A DNA stretch of 64,000 nt from Symbiodinium microadriaticum (taxonomy: Eukaryota; Sar; Dinophyceae; Suessiales; Symbiodiniaceae): NCBI GenBank assembly GCA_001939145.1, contig LSRX01000130.1:636197-700196 (forward strand), written 5' to 3'. Under the pieces are notes generated by a model. It saw nothing but the letters and a program-made list of their open reading frames with translations, ran no database searches and was not told the DNA's origin. The translations under genes were made by a program, and so were the position numbers. Positions 32,226-43,183 of this stretch are shown in pieces. Positions within the stretch are counted from its first letter, which is position 1, and every line of letters begins with the position of its first letter.

Positions 32226-32390
32226 CAGCAAGCGCCTCTGGGCTACGACCCGGCTCGCGCATGGCACGGCTGAGCGCCTGCAATCGAAGATGGTAGCTGG
32301 TAGAAGTCAAGGAATGTGTGAGGGACGAAGGCCGGTGGAAGATGGTAACATCAAAACAAACGGTTTCGCACCGGATTTAGGGTTTAGTGT
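32226..32390 (+). CDS. Coding-like exon, unknown
   Basis: Frame KRLWATTRLAHGTAERLQSK then MVAGRSQGMCEGRRPVEDGN, following a CTCCGCAG acceptor and running into TTTAGGG sequence. Located about 300 bp upstream of the start codon of the oppositely oriented hydrolase. Confidence 0.35.
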
Positions 32391-32607
32391 TTAGGGCACA
32401 GTGACGTTGACCATCGTGCTGTAGTCGTCGTTTGTCCGAAAGCCCTCGCGCAGGGGTCAACCAAACGAGCCCCAAATCATGATTCCCATAATTTTCCCGA
32501 AACCTGACAGAAAATCCTAATTGCCCAAGGCACAGAATGTTATAGTATTCAGCCATTAGGACTCATATGCCAATGATAGCAGTATGTCATGCAGTTACAT
32601 ATCTATG

Positions 32608-32745
32608 TCACTCTTCGTACGCCAGAACCCATGAAGTGCCTGCGGCTTGCTTGCGTCTGTCGAGTCGGGCCGTTTGAATAATCGCGTTCCTTTGCTTAAA
32701 TTGCTGAAAGCCTTGCAACAAGAAAAACGCCTGCAACCCCATTCG
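32608..32745 (-). CDS. Candidate terminal exon, unknown
   Basis: After GGGTTGCAG the frame reads AFFLLQGFQQFKQRNAIIQT then ARLDRRKQAAGTSWVLAYEE and TGA. Strongly protein-like. A further open stretch upstream (to 32844) contains VGSVSELKFRSVSSVSG. No domain recognised. Confidence 0.45.
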   Translation of the reverse strand, partial: RMGLQAFFLLQGFQQFKQRNAIIQTARLDRRKQAAGTSWVLAYEE

Positions 32746-32925
32746 CCCAACGCGTCCTAAACCCCAACCCCCTGAAACAGAAGAGACGCTCCTGAACTTT
32801 AACTCAGAGACAGAACCAACAAAGCAAGAGGCTGCCTTGAGCAATTCCGCGTCCGAGCCCTGCGTCGTGGCGCCTCACCAGCAGAATCACGGGTTCATTG
32901 AGCTTCCTTAACCCTAAACTCTTAT

Positions 32926-32953
32926 AACCCTAAACCCTATAGGGTTTAGGGTT
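32926..32953. repeat. Perfect telomere-word palindrome
   Basis: CCCTAAACCCTA meets TAGGGTTTAGGG with no spacer: a 24-28 bp perfect palindrome made of two opposed telomere repeats. Confidence 0.9.
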
Positions 32954-32959
32954 TAGGGT

Positions 32960-34095
32960 ATACACTCCAAGATCTTCTATGCAGAATCTATGGTACCTGG
33001 GAGAGTAGCAGCTTCAGGGATTAGGGTTTAGGGATGTGCATGTACATGGGTTCATCAGATTGCAACGGCTCCAAAGGCATTATGAGACTTCATAAGGCGA
33101 GTTGGTTATGCTCTGTAACTTTATAGTGCTATGCTTGAAAGACGTGCTACAGCAATGGAGTCATTCCCGCCTCTCACTGTTTCGGTACATCTAACTGTGG
33201 GAAGGTTCCTCTGTGCTTGCTGAGATGTATGTGCTTGTTGCTGGGCCTCGGGCTTGCACGTAGGAATGCAAGATTCAGCACTCTCACTTTAGAAAAACTT
33301 AAGCTCCAGAAAGTTAAGCTTAGCGCTTGAGGAGCACGGCTTCTTTAGGCTTCAGAAAGATATCTGTTAGAATAAGGTTTGGCGATATACTCTGACTTCA
33401 CTGTACGAAGACGTGACGAGTACTAATATGAGTATCCTGCTCGCCTTTTTGAGTCTTGCTTCAACAAACTCTGCGACAGAGTCCGAACACGCCAACCCTG
33501 AGCAAGGAAGCGTGAACCATGATCATGAACCGTAAAGTCAGGGGGCCTTAATGATTCGAACGGGGTTTGAGGGTATGCGCTGCTATAGTTGTAATGGGGA
33601 CTATCAGGGCAGAATATAATTCTGCAAGCTTCTATCTTAACCTGGACAACTTATATAGATTTAAGTTCATTCGTTAAGCTGTGCTTTCTGTGCACCCGAA
33701 ACCTCAACGCATGAAGCTTCGGGGCTTCAAGCACGTTCGATTTGGGGTTCTCATAGTTAGAGGCTTGAGCGTTTCAATGCTTTGGGCATAGTCTACTACA
33801 TCTCCAGGAAGGAACACAACAGAATCCTACTACTTCAGGCTCCTACATAATGTACTCATATCACATATTATCATATAGCAGAATACAATATAGTGTAGTT
33901 TAGTATTATGTGATATAAGAATGCATGATCTGAAGTTTGCCAGGTGTTAAAGACCGTTCTTTCAGTTTTGAGTCCACAAGTAAAGGACTCCGCATCTGGG
34001 TCACTCGATTGCATGGGTTGGTTTGGGCTTTAGCTTGGTTGCGCTGATTTCGCTGTTGTTTAGGGTCTAGTTTGGTGTCGCTTTAAAGTTCACGG
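32960..34095. other. No supported gene
   Basis: Only family C-like fragments (33370-33430, 33537-33615) and AT-rich DNA (33850-33920). Confidence 0.5.
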
Positions 34096-34099
34096 CCTT

Positions 34100-34632
34100 T
34101 TGTTTAGGGTCCAAGTGTGGGGCTCAAGGGTCTTAGGGACAAACAGGCTGCTGCAAGGGGGGCGGAGGTATGTTATAGAAAACCTGCAGGGGGACGGTAA
34201 GGGGACTGGAAGTGTATACTACCAGCCCCGATCCAATATGAACCCTCAAACCTCAACCTGCGCTGCGCATGTGCGAGCCACCTGCCTTGGTAAAGCGCGG
34301 AGAGCTGTGACACATCGCTAAAGTCACCTCGGAGGGAAAAGCCTACACAGGAAGTGTCGTCCAGTTGGGTAACCTTGGAAGGGGTTTGGTTACGACAGAC
34401 AGGTTTTATGATAGCATCTTACGGGGCACCTCTGTTCGACTGTTCCGAACTGCCTGCACATGGATCATGCGTTTGCAGTTCCATGGGCTTGGTCCTAGTA
34501 GCACGAAATCTCAAAGCCGGCAACTTGCCCAAGACTCAACCAGTTCTGACAATCTCAAAACCGGAAAAAAGCATTGTAAACTGTAACGATTCGAGTCTTG
34601 CGAGAGCCGAGTCGTTTCAAAGCTCCTTGTGA
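34100..34632 (+). CDS. Two coding-like segments, unknown
   Basis: 34100-34321 includes NLQGDGKGTGSVYYQPRSNM and ends at TAA; 34354-34632 has frames with RNLKAGNLPKTQPVLTISKP or STKSQSRQLAQDSTSSDNLK. Possibly consecutive exons; not joined with confidence. Confidence 0.25.
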
Positions 34633-34773
34633 AACACTCTCGAAGAAGACCCCCAAAGCTCAAGCGAAACGCTTAACCTACACCGACCTACACACCAAAT
34701 CAAATTCGAAACACGGCCTACATTTGTTGGTTCGGAGGGGATCCAAGTACAAAGACATGAAAGCGTTTCACCC

Positions 34774-35010
34774 TCACACACACACACACGCACACGTACC
34801 TTCTGCATACAAGACATACATAAATACATACATACGTACATACATACATATTTACTTACTTAAATCCATACATACCTGCCTACATGCCTACCTGCCTGCT
34901 TAACTACCTACCTCCATGCATGCATGCAGGCAAGCATGCACACACATACATACGTATGCATGCAAACAACAAACAAACGAACAAACAAACAAACAAACAG
35001 ACAGACAGCA
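34774..35010. repeat. Microsatellites (AC, ACAT, AAAC)
   Basis: (CA)n, TACATACG units, ATGC units near 34920 and (AACA)n near 34980. Another ATGC/ACAT cluster is at 35685-35760. Confidence 0.8.
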
Positions 35011-35810
35011 AAATGTAAACAAAAACAGAAAACAAACACAACACGACCACATGGCGTGCTTGGGGCGTGTGTTTCGGACTTAGCATGGCTCAATGATGCC
35101 ACGATGCTTCCCTCGCTGCGGCTGGGCGAGGCTACACCCAGGCCCCGCCAGTCAGCCTCTTTGGAGGCCTCGTGTGGGTTTTACTGGGGATTGGTAAGGG
35201 TTTATCGGGCTGCTATGCAAAGGTGGTATGTTCCCGAGCTTCTGAGCAGGATTCTTTGTCCGCCGGATCTTTACTAAAGCCTAGGGCCTTCCTGGATAAG
35301 AAGCATCCAGGCTTGGTTCAGAGACCGGTGCTTCCTCGCTTTCGGCCTCGGGAACGGTTCTGGCCTAATGCTGGGTATGAGGAGAGGTTTGGATTGGCCA
35401 ATCCAATGTGCTGAAAGGGCCGGGGGGCACGAGAAAGCTTCTGCGCCGAGATTCAATCAATGAAACCAATATGCAAAAGTCTGATATGGACCATCATGAT
35501 CATCATCAGCATCGTCATGCCATCATAGTGATAATGGTTAGTTAACAGGCTGCTATCGTTTGTCATTTCTACATCTGTACTTGCCAGACAAACTTCTAGA
35601 GTCATGGTGCTGCTGCTGATTCTGGTAACTCCCTTCGTCATCGTCATGATGTTACCGTGGCTTCCTTGTACACATCAGAAGTCACATACATACATGCATG
35701 CATGCATACATACATGCATGCATACATGCATACATACACACGTGCATAATGACACATGCACACACATGAGCATAGGATTGGAACTCGGAACCTCGTGGAG
35801 GTGCTAGACT

Positions 35811-36008
35811 GTGCTCCTCCCTCGATGTCCTAAGATGTCGGGTCTGCGGATTCATGCACATTTTGTGATTTTAACAATGCCGACTTACAACATCTTGGCC
35901 CCAACAGCTGCTAACGGAAGACAGCGGAGGTCTGTCAGCCGCCATTGGGTCCAGAAACCAGACACTCTAACATTTCAGGCGAAACCCGAAAAACAACCCA
36001 AACTCTAA
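35811..36008 (+). CDS. Coding-like exon, unknown
   Basis: Ends PTAANGRQRRSVSRHWVQKP then DTLTFQAKPEKQPKL and TAA. Basic, protein-like C-terminus. Confidence 0.3.
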   Translation: MLLPRCPKMSGLRIHAHFVILTMPTYNILAPTAANGRQRRSVSRHWVQKPDTLTFQAKPEKQPKL

Positions 36009-36044
36009 CGCCCTCAGCCACGAAGACCCCGAAATGAACTTCAC

Positions 36045-36093
36045 GCCTCGATCTGCGCACTGCGGTATATCTGCAGCAACTCCCGATCCTGCA
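36045..36093 (-). CDS. Very short candidate terminal exon
   Basis: After the strong acceptor CTCACTTGCAG the frame reads DRELLQIYRSAQIEA then TGA. Upstream minus-strand sequence at about 36390-36300 (EKPPWASVDGSDTKDDPPMG) may be another exon. Unknown. Confidence 0.3.
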
Positions 36094-36249
36094 AGTGAGG
36101 GGCGAGAGCTTTCAGACGTGGGGCTTAGGGCTTGGGGCTGTTTCGGTCCATTAAGGGTTCAGGGCTTTCATAATTTCAGGGCCTCGGTTCTTATATGGGC
36201 GTAGAGGAGCTCAAGGTTTCTGATTGTTATTTGACACAGGGGCTTTCAC

Positions 36250-36586
36250 TGGTAGAATATATAAGTTAGAGTGTCAAGGAACCCCACGTCCACCGACAGC
36301 CGGACCTCCTGTGGAGCCTCAGCGATCTATCTGGGACTATGCGCCTTGCGGTTCCGGCCCATCGGTGGGTCATCTTTTGTGTCAGAGCCGTCAACTGACG
36401 CCCAGGGCGGTTTCTCGGTGTTTAATCCCCCGGACCGCTTATGTGCAGGAATGTGACTCCCGGCACGCCCGTGAGCCAACAGCTATGGAGCAACTGCTGC
36501 AAACCAACGGAATTACCGATGAATTTTTAAATTATAACATAGCTTGTAAGCAGAGCTGGAGTTTACGACTATTGAAAAACTATTGA
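36250..36586 (+). CDS. Coding-like ORF, unknown
   Basis: Plus frame with PPVEPQRSIWDYAPCGSG and MEQLLQTNGITDEF, ending at TGA. Minus-strand frames are also open, so the strand is undecided. Confidence 0.25.
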
Positions 36587-36777
36587 TGTGAAGTTTGGAT
36601 AATCTCGGCATACATATCATATTGAACTGGTATCAATATAATATAGAATAGTACAAATATTATATGATAGATTCTAATAGATCTCATCTTATCTAATCAA
36701 ATTCATGTCAATACGATATGTTACGTAGGCTAGGGCTCGTTCGGCTTTCCACCTGTATATGTACATAAAGACTTGGG

Positions 36778-37541
36778 NNNNNNNNNNNNNNNNNNNNNNN
36801 NNNNNNNNNNNNNNNNNNNNNNNNNNNNNNNNNNNNNNNNNNNNNNNNNNNNNNNNNNNNNNNNNNNNNNNNNNNNNNNNNNNNNNNNNNNNNNNNNNNN
36901 NNNNNNNNNNNNNNNNNNNNNNNNNNNNNNNNNNNNNNNNNNNNNNNNNNNNNNNNNNNNNNNNNNNNNNNNNNNNNNNNNNNNNNNNNNNNNNNNNNNN
37001 NNNNNNNNNNNNNNNNNNNNNNNNNNNNNNNNNNNNNNNNNNNNNNNNNNNNNNNNNNNNNNNNNNNNNNNNNNNNNNNNNNNNNNNNNNNNNNNNNNNN
37101 NNNNNNNNNNNNNNNNNNNNNNNNNNNNNNNNNNNNNNNNNNNNNNNNNNNNNNNNNNNNNNNNNNNNNNNNNNNNNNNNNNNNNNNNNNNNNNNNNNNN
37201 NNNNNNNNNNNNNNNNNNNNNNNNNNNNNNNNNNNNNNNNNNNNNNNNNNNNNNNNNNNNNNNNNNNNNNNNNNNNNNNNNNNNNNNNNNNNNNNNNNNN
37301 NNNNNNNNNNNNNNNNNNNNNNNNNNNNNNNNNNNNNNNNNNNNNNNNNNNNNNNNNNNNNNNNNNNNNNNNNNNNNNNNNNNNNNNNNNNNNNNNNNNN
37401 NNNNNNNNNNNNNNNNNNNNNNNNNNNNNNNNNNNNNNNNNNNNNNNNNNNNNNNNNNNNNNNNNNNNNNNNNNNNNNNNNNNNNNNNNNNNNNNNNNNN
37501 NNNNNNNNNNNNNNNNNNNNNNNNNNNNNNNNNNNNNNNNN
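36778..37541. other. Assembly gap (N)
   Basis: 764 N positions. Frames crossing it are meaningless. Confidence 0.98.
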
Positions 37542-37868
37542 AAAAAGGTACCCCTAATTTTCGGAAAGTCCCATATGCCCCAATACTTCCATGGTTTGAG
37601 GAGAGCTGGCATGGTTTTATCGAGCTCGGGCTCGAAGATCCCATTCCAGAGAGTCGGCTTGGGATTTTGGGGCGTTTTGGGGCGCAGAGCTCTTAAAGAA
37701 TAGGAGAAGACCCCAAAACCTAAACCTTAAAGGGGGTTTAGGTTTTAGGGGTTTAGGGAGATGGTGCCAGGATCCCGGCGGGGGGTGCAGCGAGCAGTAA
37801 GGGTTCAGGGGCCTAGGGTTTTGTCGGACCTTGTGCCACTAGCCTAGCCGCGCCGCCGAACTCCACAC

Positions 37869-38114
37869 ATGGCAGATCTAGGGAATCCAGGGCCACATGT
37901 TTACATCCATCATACACTGCAACTCCTTACGCTGTGTGGGTTCGGGCCAGAGGGATCTCTCAATTTCCAAATCTGGCGCGTGGGATTTTGGCACTGCGGC
38001 CCGATGTCACCCTGTGACGAATGTACCGTTCAGGCCTATCCTTACAAACACACCAACTGCGCAGTCGCCGACATACCTCCGATCGCGACATGGAGTTTTT
38101 ATGGTCCTGCCTGA
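37869..38114 (+). CDS. 81-codon ORF, unknown
   Basis: ATG-started frame MADLGNPGPHVYIHHTLQLL ... PCDECTVQAYPYKHTNCAVA ... TWSFYGPA and TGA. The minus strand is also open over 38271-37960 (RPMRLRHWDKPSRRRSSVLM), so one of the two is a shadow and I cannot decide which. Confidence 0.3.
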   Translation: MADLGNPGPHVYIHHTLQLLTLCGFGPEGSLNFQIWRVGFWHCGPMSPCDECTVQAYPYKHTNCAVADIPPIATWSFYGPA

Positions 38115-38579
38115 CCCAGAAATCCCTGCGACGAAACGGCGCTACTCCTACGAATTCGGCATAGGACATGCCCGTAACCATCAGAACTGAAGACCGTCGT
38201 CTCGACGGCTTGTCCCAGTGTCTCAGACGCATTGGCCGTGGAGACTCCAAAATCTCGAAACACAGTGACACTTTTTACATTGTAGGTTTGTGTATCGTGC
38301 GATATTTATTATAGGAATAATATTGTGGTCCCTAAGCGCTAAACCGTTGGGCATTATGCTGGGCCGCCTTGGTCCGTGGCACTCTCATCTCCGGCCACTG
38401 GAAGGCTGCCTGACGCCGGGCCTGCAGAAGGCTTTTAGGGTTTATACGGGTCAGGGTTTAGGGGTTATAGGGTTTAGGGGCTAGGGTTTAGGGGTTAGGT
38501 TCAGTCTAGCAAGGCGTTGCAAGGTCCAGGTAAGGTTGGATAAAGGTTTCCAGAATCAGAAGCAAAGGCTACTGATGCT

Positions 38580-38831
38580 CTACTCAAAGCTGAGGAGGTC
38601 GAAAAGCGAGCTGTCCTGAAGGAAGCGTCCCGAATTCGATTTTCCGATGGTGGCGTCTAAACGCTTGCTCTTGCAATTTTCTGCCCTTTTGGCACTGAGA
38701 GTTCCACGGTCCATGGGCAAAAGTTCGGGATGCAAGAAAGACGTGTTACCGATCCCTTGGGAGGAAACGTGTTGCTCAGATGGTGCAGGCGTGCCGGATT
38801 GTCCGAGGTGATTGCAGTTTTTGTATGTCAA
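38580..38831 (-). CDS. Candidate terminal exon, unknown
   Basis: Frame contains DRGTLSAKRAENCKSKRLDA then TIGKSNSGRFLQDSSLFDLL and SFE with TAG. Strong protein-like composition. An internal acceptor CTCTCAG at about 38696 may mark the true exon start. Confidence 0.45.
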   Translation of the reverse strand: MTYKNCNHLGQSGTPAPSEQHVSSQGIGNTSFLHPELLPMDRGTLSAKRAENCKSKRLDATIGKSNSGRFLQDSSLFDLLSFE

Positions 38832-39231
38832 GGAACTAAGGCGGCCATCACGGCAGCCATGATGCTACGTTGCATCCCGCAACGCTGTCTAAGCTGCCTT
38901 CGAACATATGCTGCGCGATTGCGGAAGCTTCCAAAACCGGGCAGCGCCGGTGATCAATCCCATGCCGTGTACCAACCTGTTTGTAGGGCCCAAGCTTTGC
39001 TCCTCCGCCACGGGCTGCGAAGACAGAAATCGCGTGGCAAAAGCCAGAGTATGAACCTGAGGTGAGCAGGGGTGCGAGTGATTCAAAGACCTGGGGTAAG
39101 AGTTAAAAAAGCCAGCACTTTTTTCCCACTGATTGGTTGTCTCACCTACCCGAGCACTTTCAACAAGGAAGCAGGGTGCACGGCCTCGGAATTACATGGG
39201 CCCCCGTGGTCGCGAAACCCAAAGCAATCTT

Positions 39232-39295
39232 CCCTAAACCCCAAACCCTGAACCCTAAAACCCCAAACCCTGAGCCTAAACCCTAAACCCTAATC
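39232..39295. repeat. CCCTAAA tract
   Basis: C-rich strand on top; its G-rich counterpart is 39843-40022. Confidence 0.8.
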
Positions 39296-39551
39296 CCAGC
39301 CGGACCGAGTCCGGCAGACCTGCTCCAGGGCTACAAGCAACAGGCGCGCCGCAAATGATGAAGGCGGTCCTGAGCCCTTGCAGAAGAAAAGGGAACACCC
39401 CCTAAACCCTAAACCCCCTCAAAAAAAAAACATAACAACACGTAAACTCTCCCAAAACTTCCTAAACCCGCCACACACCCCAACCCGCCGGTTCCGCTAA
39501 ACCCTATAAACCCGAGAAGACCTGAAAAAACCCTAAAATTCCACCCCACAT

Positions 39552-39730
39552 CCAGAGAGCCCAATACCCTTTAGTTTAGGAATAGACCTTAAATCATAAT
39601 ATTAAGGCCCCTATAATTAAAGGAATATATTCCTCAATTCCCCTTATTAGAGCCCTTATAGATCCCTTTAAGGAACCCCTATTATCATTTCAGGTCGATT
39701 CCTTCTTTAAGGGGTCTTGGGGCTCTCTGG
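39552..39730. mobile_element. Family B foldback element, copy 1
   Basis: Ends CCAGAGAGCCCAATACCC and GGGGCTCTCTGG; interior rich in AAGGAATAGACCTTAA and CCTATAATTAAAGG segments. 179 bp, AT-rich centre, GC ends. Confidence 0.75.
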
Positions 39731-39734
39731 GCAT

Positions 39735-39828
39735 CTCCGCGTGTCTGCGACCCAGGAGGCGATCTTCTGTGCATAGGAGGCCAGCCGGGAGAGGTGGTGC
39801 TCCAGCCTCGGCCGCCAGGGGGTCCCGG
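39735..39828 (-). CDS. Candidate exon next to a foldback element
   Basis: After GGTTTTTCAG the frame reads TPWRPRLEHHLSRLASYAQK then IASWVADTRRC; other frames are open too. The 39552-39730 foldback element begins five bases downstream. GC-rich in an AT-rich setting. Confidence 0.35.
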
Positions 39829-39842
39829 CTGAAAAACCAAGG

Positions 39843-40150
39843 CTTAGGGGTTTGGGGGGTTTAGGGTTTAGGGTTTAGCAGTTCAGGGTTTAGGGGTTTA
39901 GGGCTTAGGGGTTTAGGGGTTATAGGGTTTAGGGGTTAGGGGTTTCGGGGTTAGCGGTTTAGGGTTTAGGGGTTTATTGGTTTAGAGTTTATAGGGTTTG
40001 GGGTTCAGGGTTCAGGGTTCAGGGATGGTAGTACTGGTATAGTCTGGCAATGGTACAGTATGATGTAGCATAGTGTAGCATGGCATGGTATAGCATAGTC
40101 TGGCACAGCATCGAATGCTACATTCTAGTATTTAACATAACATGGTATAA
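39843..40150. repeat. TTTAGGG array followed by TAGCATAG repeat
   Basis: 39843-40022 carries GGGTTTAGGGG units; 40028-40115 carries degenerate TAGCATAG/GGTATAG units. Confidence 0.8.
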
Positions 40151-40257
40151 AAATATGTGAACTAGTAAGTGTGTAGTGCAGTTCTGGTCTAGCCACACAA
40201 AATTCTGCGACCATACTGGCTACGTTTAGGGTTTTCGGGGCCTGGGGACTACGACTC

Positions 40258-40449
40258 TCACACTCGCACTGGGCAGGCAAGGCTTCGCGACATGCCCGAA
40301 ATTCCACCAAAAACACAACACTCCAGGACTGTAGGGCCACCTCCATCACAAGCTTCCGCACTCCAATCAACCACCACCTTAGTGGTACCTATATCGACAT
40401 TGGTCAAAATCCCTCCCCCAATTTTGATCTCCGACTTTGAACCAACCAC
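40258..40449 (-). CDS. Coding-like ORF, unknown
   Basis: Minus frame KSEIKIGGGILTNVDIGTTK then VVVDWSAEACDGGGPTVLEC. The plus strand is open across the same bases. Frame undecided. Confidence 0.25.
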   Translation of the reverse strand: MVGSKSEIKIGGGILTNVDIGTTKVVVDWSAEACDGGGPTVLECCVFGGISGMSRSLACPVRV

Positions 40450-40732
40450 AGCTTCTGAAATCCTCGATGTTCACAACACGACCCTAATGTACCTCTGTTG
40501 CCAGGAGTGAGAGAGTTTTTTGTCGTGGATATACGGGTGGAAATGCTTTCAGCCTGTCCCATCTTGAATTTAGTCACCAGGGAACCTCAAGTGCACTGAA
40601 CCAGGACTGCTTATCTCCTGCATCTCAGCTGCAACTCAGCCTGGCCCGTAGTGAGGCTGATCTGATCCTCGTCAGGGCTTGGCTCTGGCACTTCTTCCTA
40701 GCCCGCGGGGTTCAATATTCCATTGAACTCGA

Positions 40733-40826
40733 TACCCATAGGCTCCCTAGTAGTTCCTTTTTGTGGTTTATATTCAGGATCCTATAAGGTAATCTCAAAA
40801 GGGAACTACTATGGAGCCTATGGGTA
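40733..40826. mobile_element. Family A foldback element, copy 5
   Basis: Arms TACCCATAGGCTCC and GGAGCCTATGGGTA; the loop contains AGGATCCTATAAGGTAATC, shared with copies 1, 2 and 9. Confidence 0.9.
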
Positions 40827-40930
40827 AACATCTTCTGTGATGTAAACCCCGGTAAACCCCTAGTACGGAACGTAAAACACCCTGTATGGGGACCTTGGCT
40901 CGTGAGGGCAAGCGGGACGCCCTCTGACCC

Positions 40931-41329
40931 TCAACCCTGACCCTCCAGGGTCCTTTTGCGGGGAACGTGGCTGCTATGGTTGGCGATAGCTCTCTGCGTG
41001 TAGTGGAGATAGGGTAAACATTGAAGTGCCGTGAGCGTCACAAGGCATACAGAATCATCATCTTGATCCATGATGGCGGTGGTGGTGATTGCGAGGGTGC
41101 AGAAGACTAAAAGCATGCCTAATATGGTGAGATGTACACTTCGGTAAGTCGAGAGGACTAGAATGTCGAGTTGAGTTTGGGTCAGCTGAACAATAGTATT
41201 CCTAACAGGACCCTTTATAGGAACCCTAAGACTATGATAACGTTTGGAAGGGCTTTCTGCGGAGATTCGGACTCGAGCAAACCAGAAGGACCACCGCCAT
41301 GGCCAGTCATGCACAGCGACAGCCTTCAC
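40931..41329 (-). CDS. 132-codon ORF with one membrane segment
   Basis: Minus frame with QLTQTQLDILVLSTYRS, then VHLTILGMLLVFCTLAITTT (membrane segment), IMDQDDDSVCLVTLTALQCL and PYLHYTQRAIANHSSHV. Ends at a stop at 40931. No ATG at the frame start, so it is likely an exon. Function unknown. Confidence 0.4.
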   Translation of the reverse strand: MKAVAVHDWPWRWSFWFARVRISAESPSKRYHSLRVPIKGPVRNTIVQLTQTQLDILVLSTYRSVHLTILGMLLVFCTLAITTTAIMDQDDDSVCLVTLTALQCLPYLHYTQRAIANHSSHVPRKRTLEGQG

Positions 41330-41519
41330 GCATGCAAAGTCTAAAACCCTGTTCTTTCTTGAGAGCCGTCAGAACCCTAGAGCACACCCTCTTACCCTGC
41401 AGCCTCACGGCCCGCACAAGCCCTAAAACCTGAAGGTAAGACTCTAAAACAAAACCCGAGCCGAAACCCCCAAAGCTTTAGGAGCCCGAAAATCTGGTTC
41501 CCGGTTGGGGGCCATATAA

Positions 41520-41641
41520 AAATGATCATTTTTAATCCTGATTAGGGTTTCATTATAACAAAAATGTAAAATTGTATTTAAACATGATCATTTTAATCCA
41601 TTGTTAAGGTTTCATATATGACAAAAATGTAAAATTGTATC
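41520..41641. repeat. AT-rich tandem duplication, about 62 bp unit
   Basis: Two copies sharing TGATCATTTT, AATCC, GGTTTCAT and ACAAAAATGTAAAATTGTAT. Confidence 0.9.
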
Positions 41642-41771
41642 CAACAAGACTAAACCCCTAAACCCTAAACCCCTAAACCCTACACCTAGGAGCCCAGAAA
41701 ACGCGTAGAGCACCCCGATCGGTCCGTGCCGGCGCTGCCCTTGAGATGGTGCACCAGAAGCAGCCTGCTCC

Positions 41772-41940
41772 CCAGAGAGCCCAAGGGACCCCTTAATTAA
41801 GGCATAGACCTTAAAAGTTTTCCTAAAGGGATTTATAAGGGTTTCTATAAGGAAATTAAGGAATAGACCTTAAATCATAATATTAAGGCCCCCGTAATTT
41901 AAGGTATATTCCTTAATTAAGGGGTATTGGGCTCTCTGGG
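41772..41940. mobile_element. Family B foldback element, copy 2
   Basis: Ends CCAGAGAGCCCAA and TTGGGCTCTCTGG; shares ATCATAATATTAAGGCCCC with copies 1 and 3. Confidence 0.8.
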
Positions 41941-41994
41941 TCCCGCAGACCACGGTAGAAGCAGTGCATTTCGTGTAAATTCAAGGAGCCTCTT

Positions 41995-42123
41995 ACCCGA
42001 GACCCTACATCCCAAAACGGTTCTAGACCTTGAAGCTTGCAATGAGATCTGCCCAGTGGGGTCTATGCTGGCCTCCCTGCATTGTTTGACGCTTTCGCGT
42101 ATGGCTTGGGGCCTCCATTCCAA
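41995..42123 (-). CDS. Candidate exon with GTAAGA donor
   Basis: RPQAIRESVKQCREASIDPT then GQISLQASRSRTVLGCRVS, ending TCTCGG before GTAAGAGG. The plus strand is also open. A foldback element (41772-41940) is in the following intron and another (42145-42224) just upstream. Confidence 0.35.
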
Positions 42124-42144
42124 GTTCGGCAGGGGTTTTGAGTC

Positions 42145-42224
42145 TACCCATAGACTCCATAGTAGTTCCTTTTTGTGGCTTAGGTAATCTCACAGAAAAG
42201 GAACTACTATGGAGCCTATGGGTA
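42145..42224. mobile_element. Family A foldback element, copy 6
   Basis: Shortest copy (80 bp); arms TACCCATAGACTCC and GGAGCCTATGGGTA. Confidence 0.85.
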
Positions 42225-42243
42225 GGGTGAGTTTTCCGGTAGA

Positions 42244-42504
42244 TTGTTGAGGCTTTTGGGGGATCGGAGTCACCGGGCCGAGCTCCCCATCAACTCTCTC
42301 CCTGCCTGCAACAAAAAAGGCTCTTCTAGGCGTATGTACGCTCAAAAACCAGCCAAAAGGATACCTAATCATCTGCTATCCCTTTCCTCCTCAATCTTAG
42401 ACAGAGACCTGAATAAGCAAAGCTCTAGGAGCTCTCTGCCTATTTCGGAACTAAGCTTTGCTTTATACCGTATTTATGCCACTCACTGCAGTTTAGAGGC
42501 CTGA
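42244..42504 (+). CDS. Coding-like ORF, unknown
   Basis: Frame includes PNHLLSLSSSILDRDLNKQS then SRSSLPISELSFALYRIYAT and ends at TGA. No ATG at the frame start. Unknown. Confidence 0.3.
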   Translation: MLRLLGDRSHRAELPINSLPACNKKGSSRRMYAQKPAKRIPNHLLSLSSSILDRDLNKQSSRSSLPISELSFALYRIYATHCSLEA

Positions 42505-42756
42505 GCTGTTGGTCTTGAATTTTTTCCGCAGACATGAAGAGAAGAAGAGGCTCTATGCTCTTTTCAAAGAAGTGTGCATGGGCCCTAGAGCCACAGCCTA
42601 AGCTCGACCAAGTCTAACCGCACCGTGACAAGAAGTCCCACCTGAGGCCATCCAACAAAGAGGAGCCCCCTGGGACGACGATATCCGCCGAACCGAGATG
42701 CGGCTCCTCGCCCCCCCGCTGTTCCCATCGTTTGTGCAGGCTTCGAAAATCTCCAG

Positions 42757-42868
42757 TATCCATAGGCTCCTAAGTAGCTCCTTTTTGATATCGTTTTTGT
42801 ATTTTTGTGGTTTTTTTAGAATCCGATAAGGCAATCCCAAAAAAGAACTACTTAGGAGCCTATAGGTA
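42757..42868. mobile_element. Family A foldback element, copy 7
   Basis: Longest copy (112 bp) with a T-rich expanded loop; arms TATCCATAGGCTCC and GGAGCCTATAGGTA. Confidence 0.85.
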
Positions 42869-43183
42869 TACTGAACTTCCAGGGACGCGGAACTGTCGAA
42901 ACGGCGAGCAGGGGTAGGCAGTGGGCAGGAATGTCTGCGAGCTGAATCTGCACACCCCCTTAGGGGTTTAGGGTTTAGGCCCCATTTTTCAAGGCAATGG
43001 CACCAAAGAACAACAGCTGACAGGCTCCTTCTGGGAGTACGATGCCACGGTGCCTCGTCAGCGAGAGTATAACAACATAAACAGTTGGTGGATGCATGCT
43101 ACTCTTGGTCGTTTCGGCTGGCCCTCAGTTGTTTGAACAGGTTTGTGGGTAGATTTGTTTACCGTTAAGTTATCTTATGACTG

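Noticed and set aside
35770-35800. GATTGGAACTCGG, reminiscent of a tRNA B box
   Set aside because: No acceptor stem or anticodon arm can be built around it.
36689-37703. Four frames of over 300 codons
   Set aside because: Almost entirely N.
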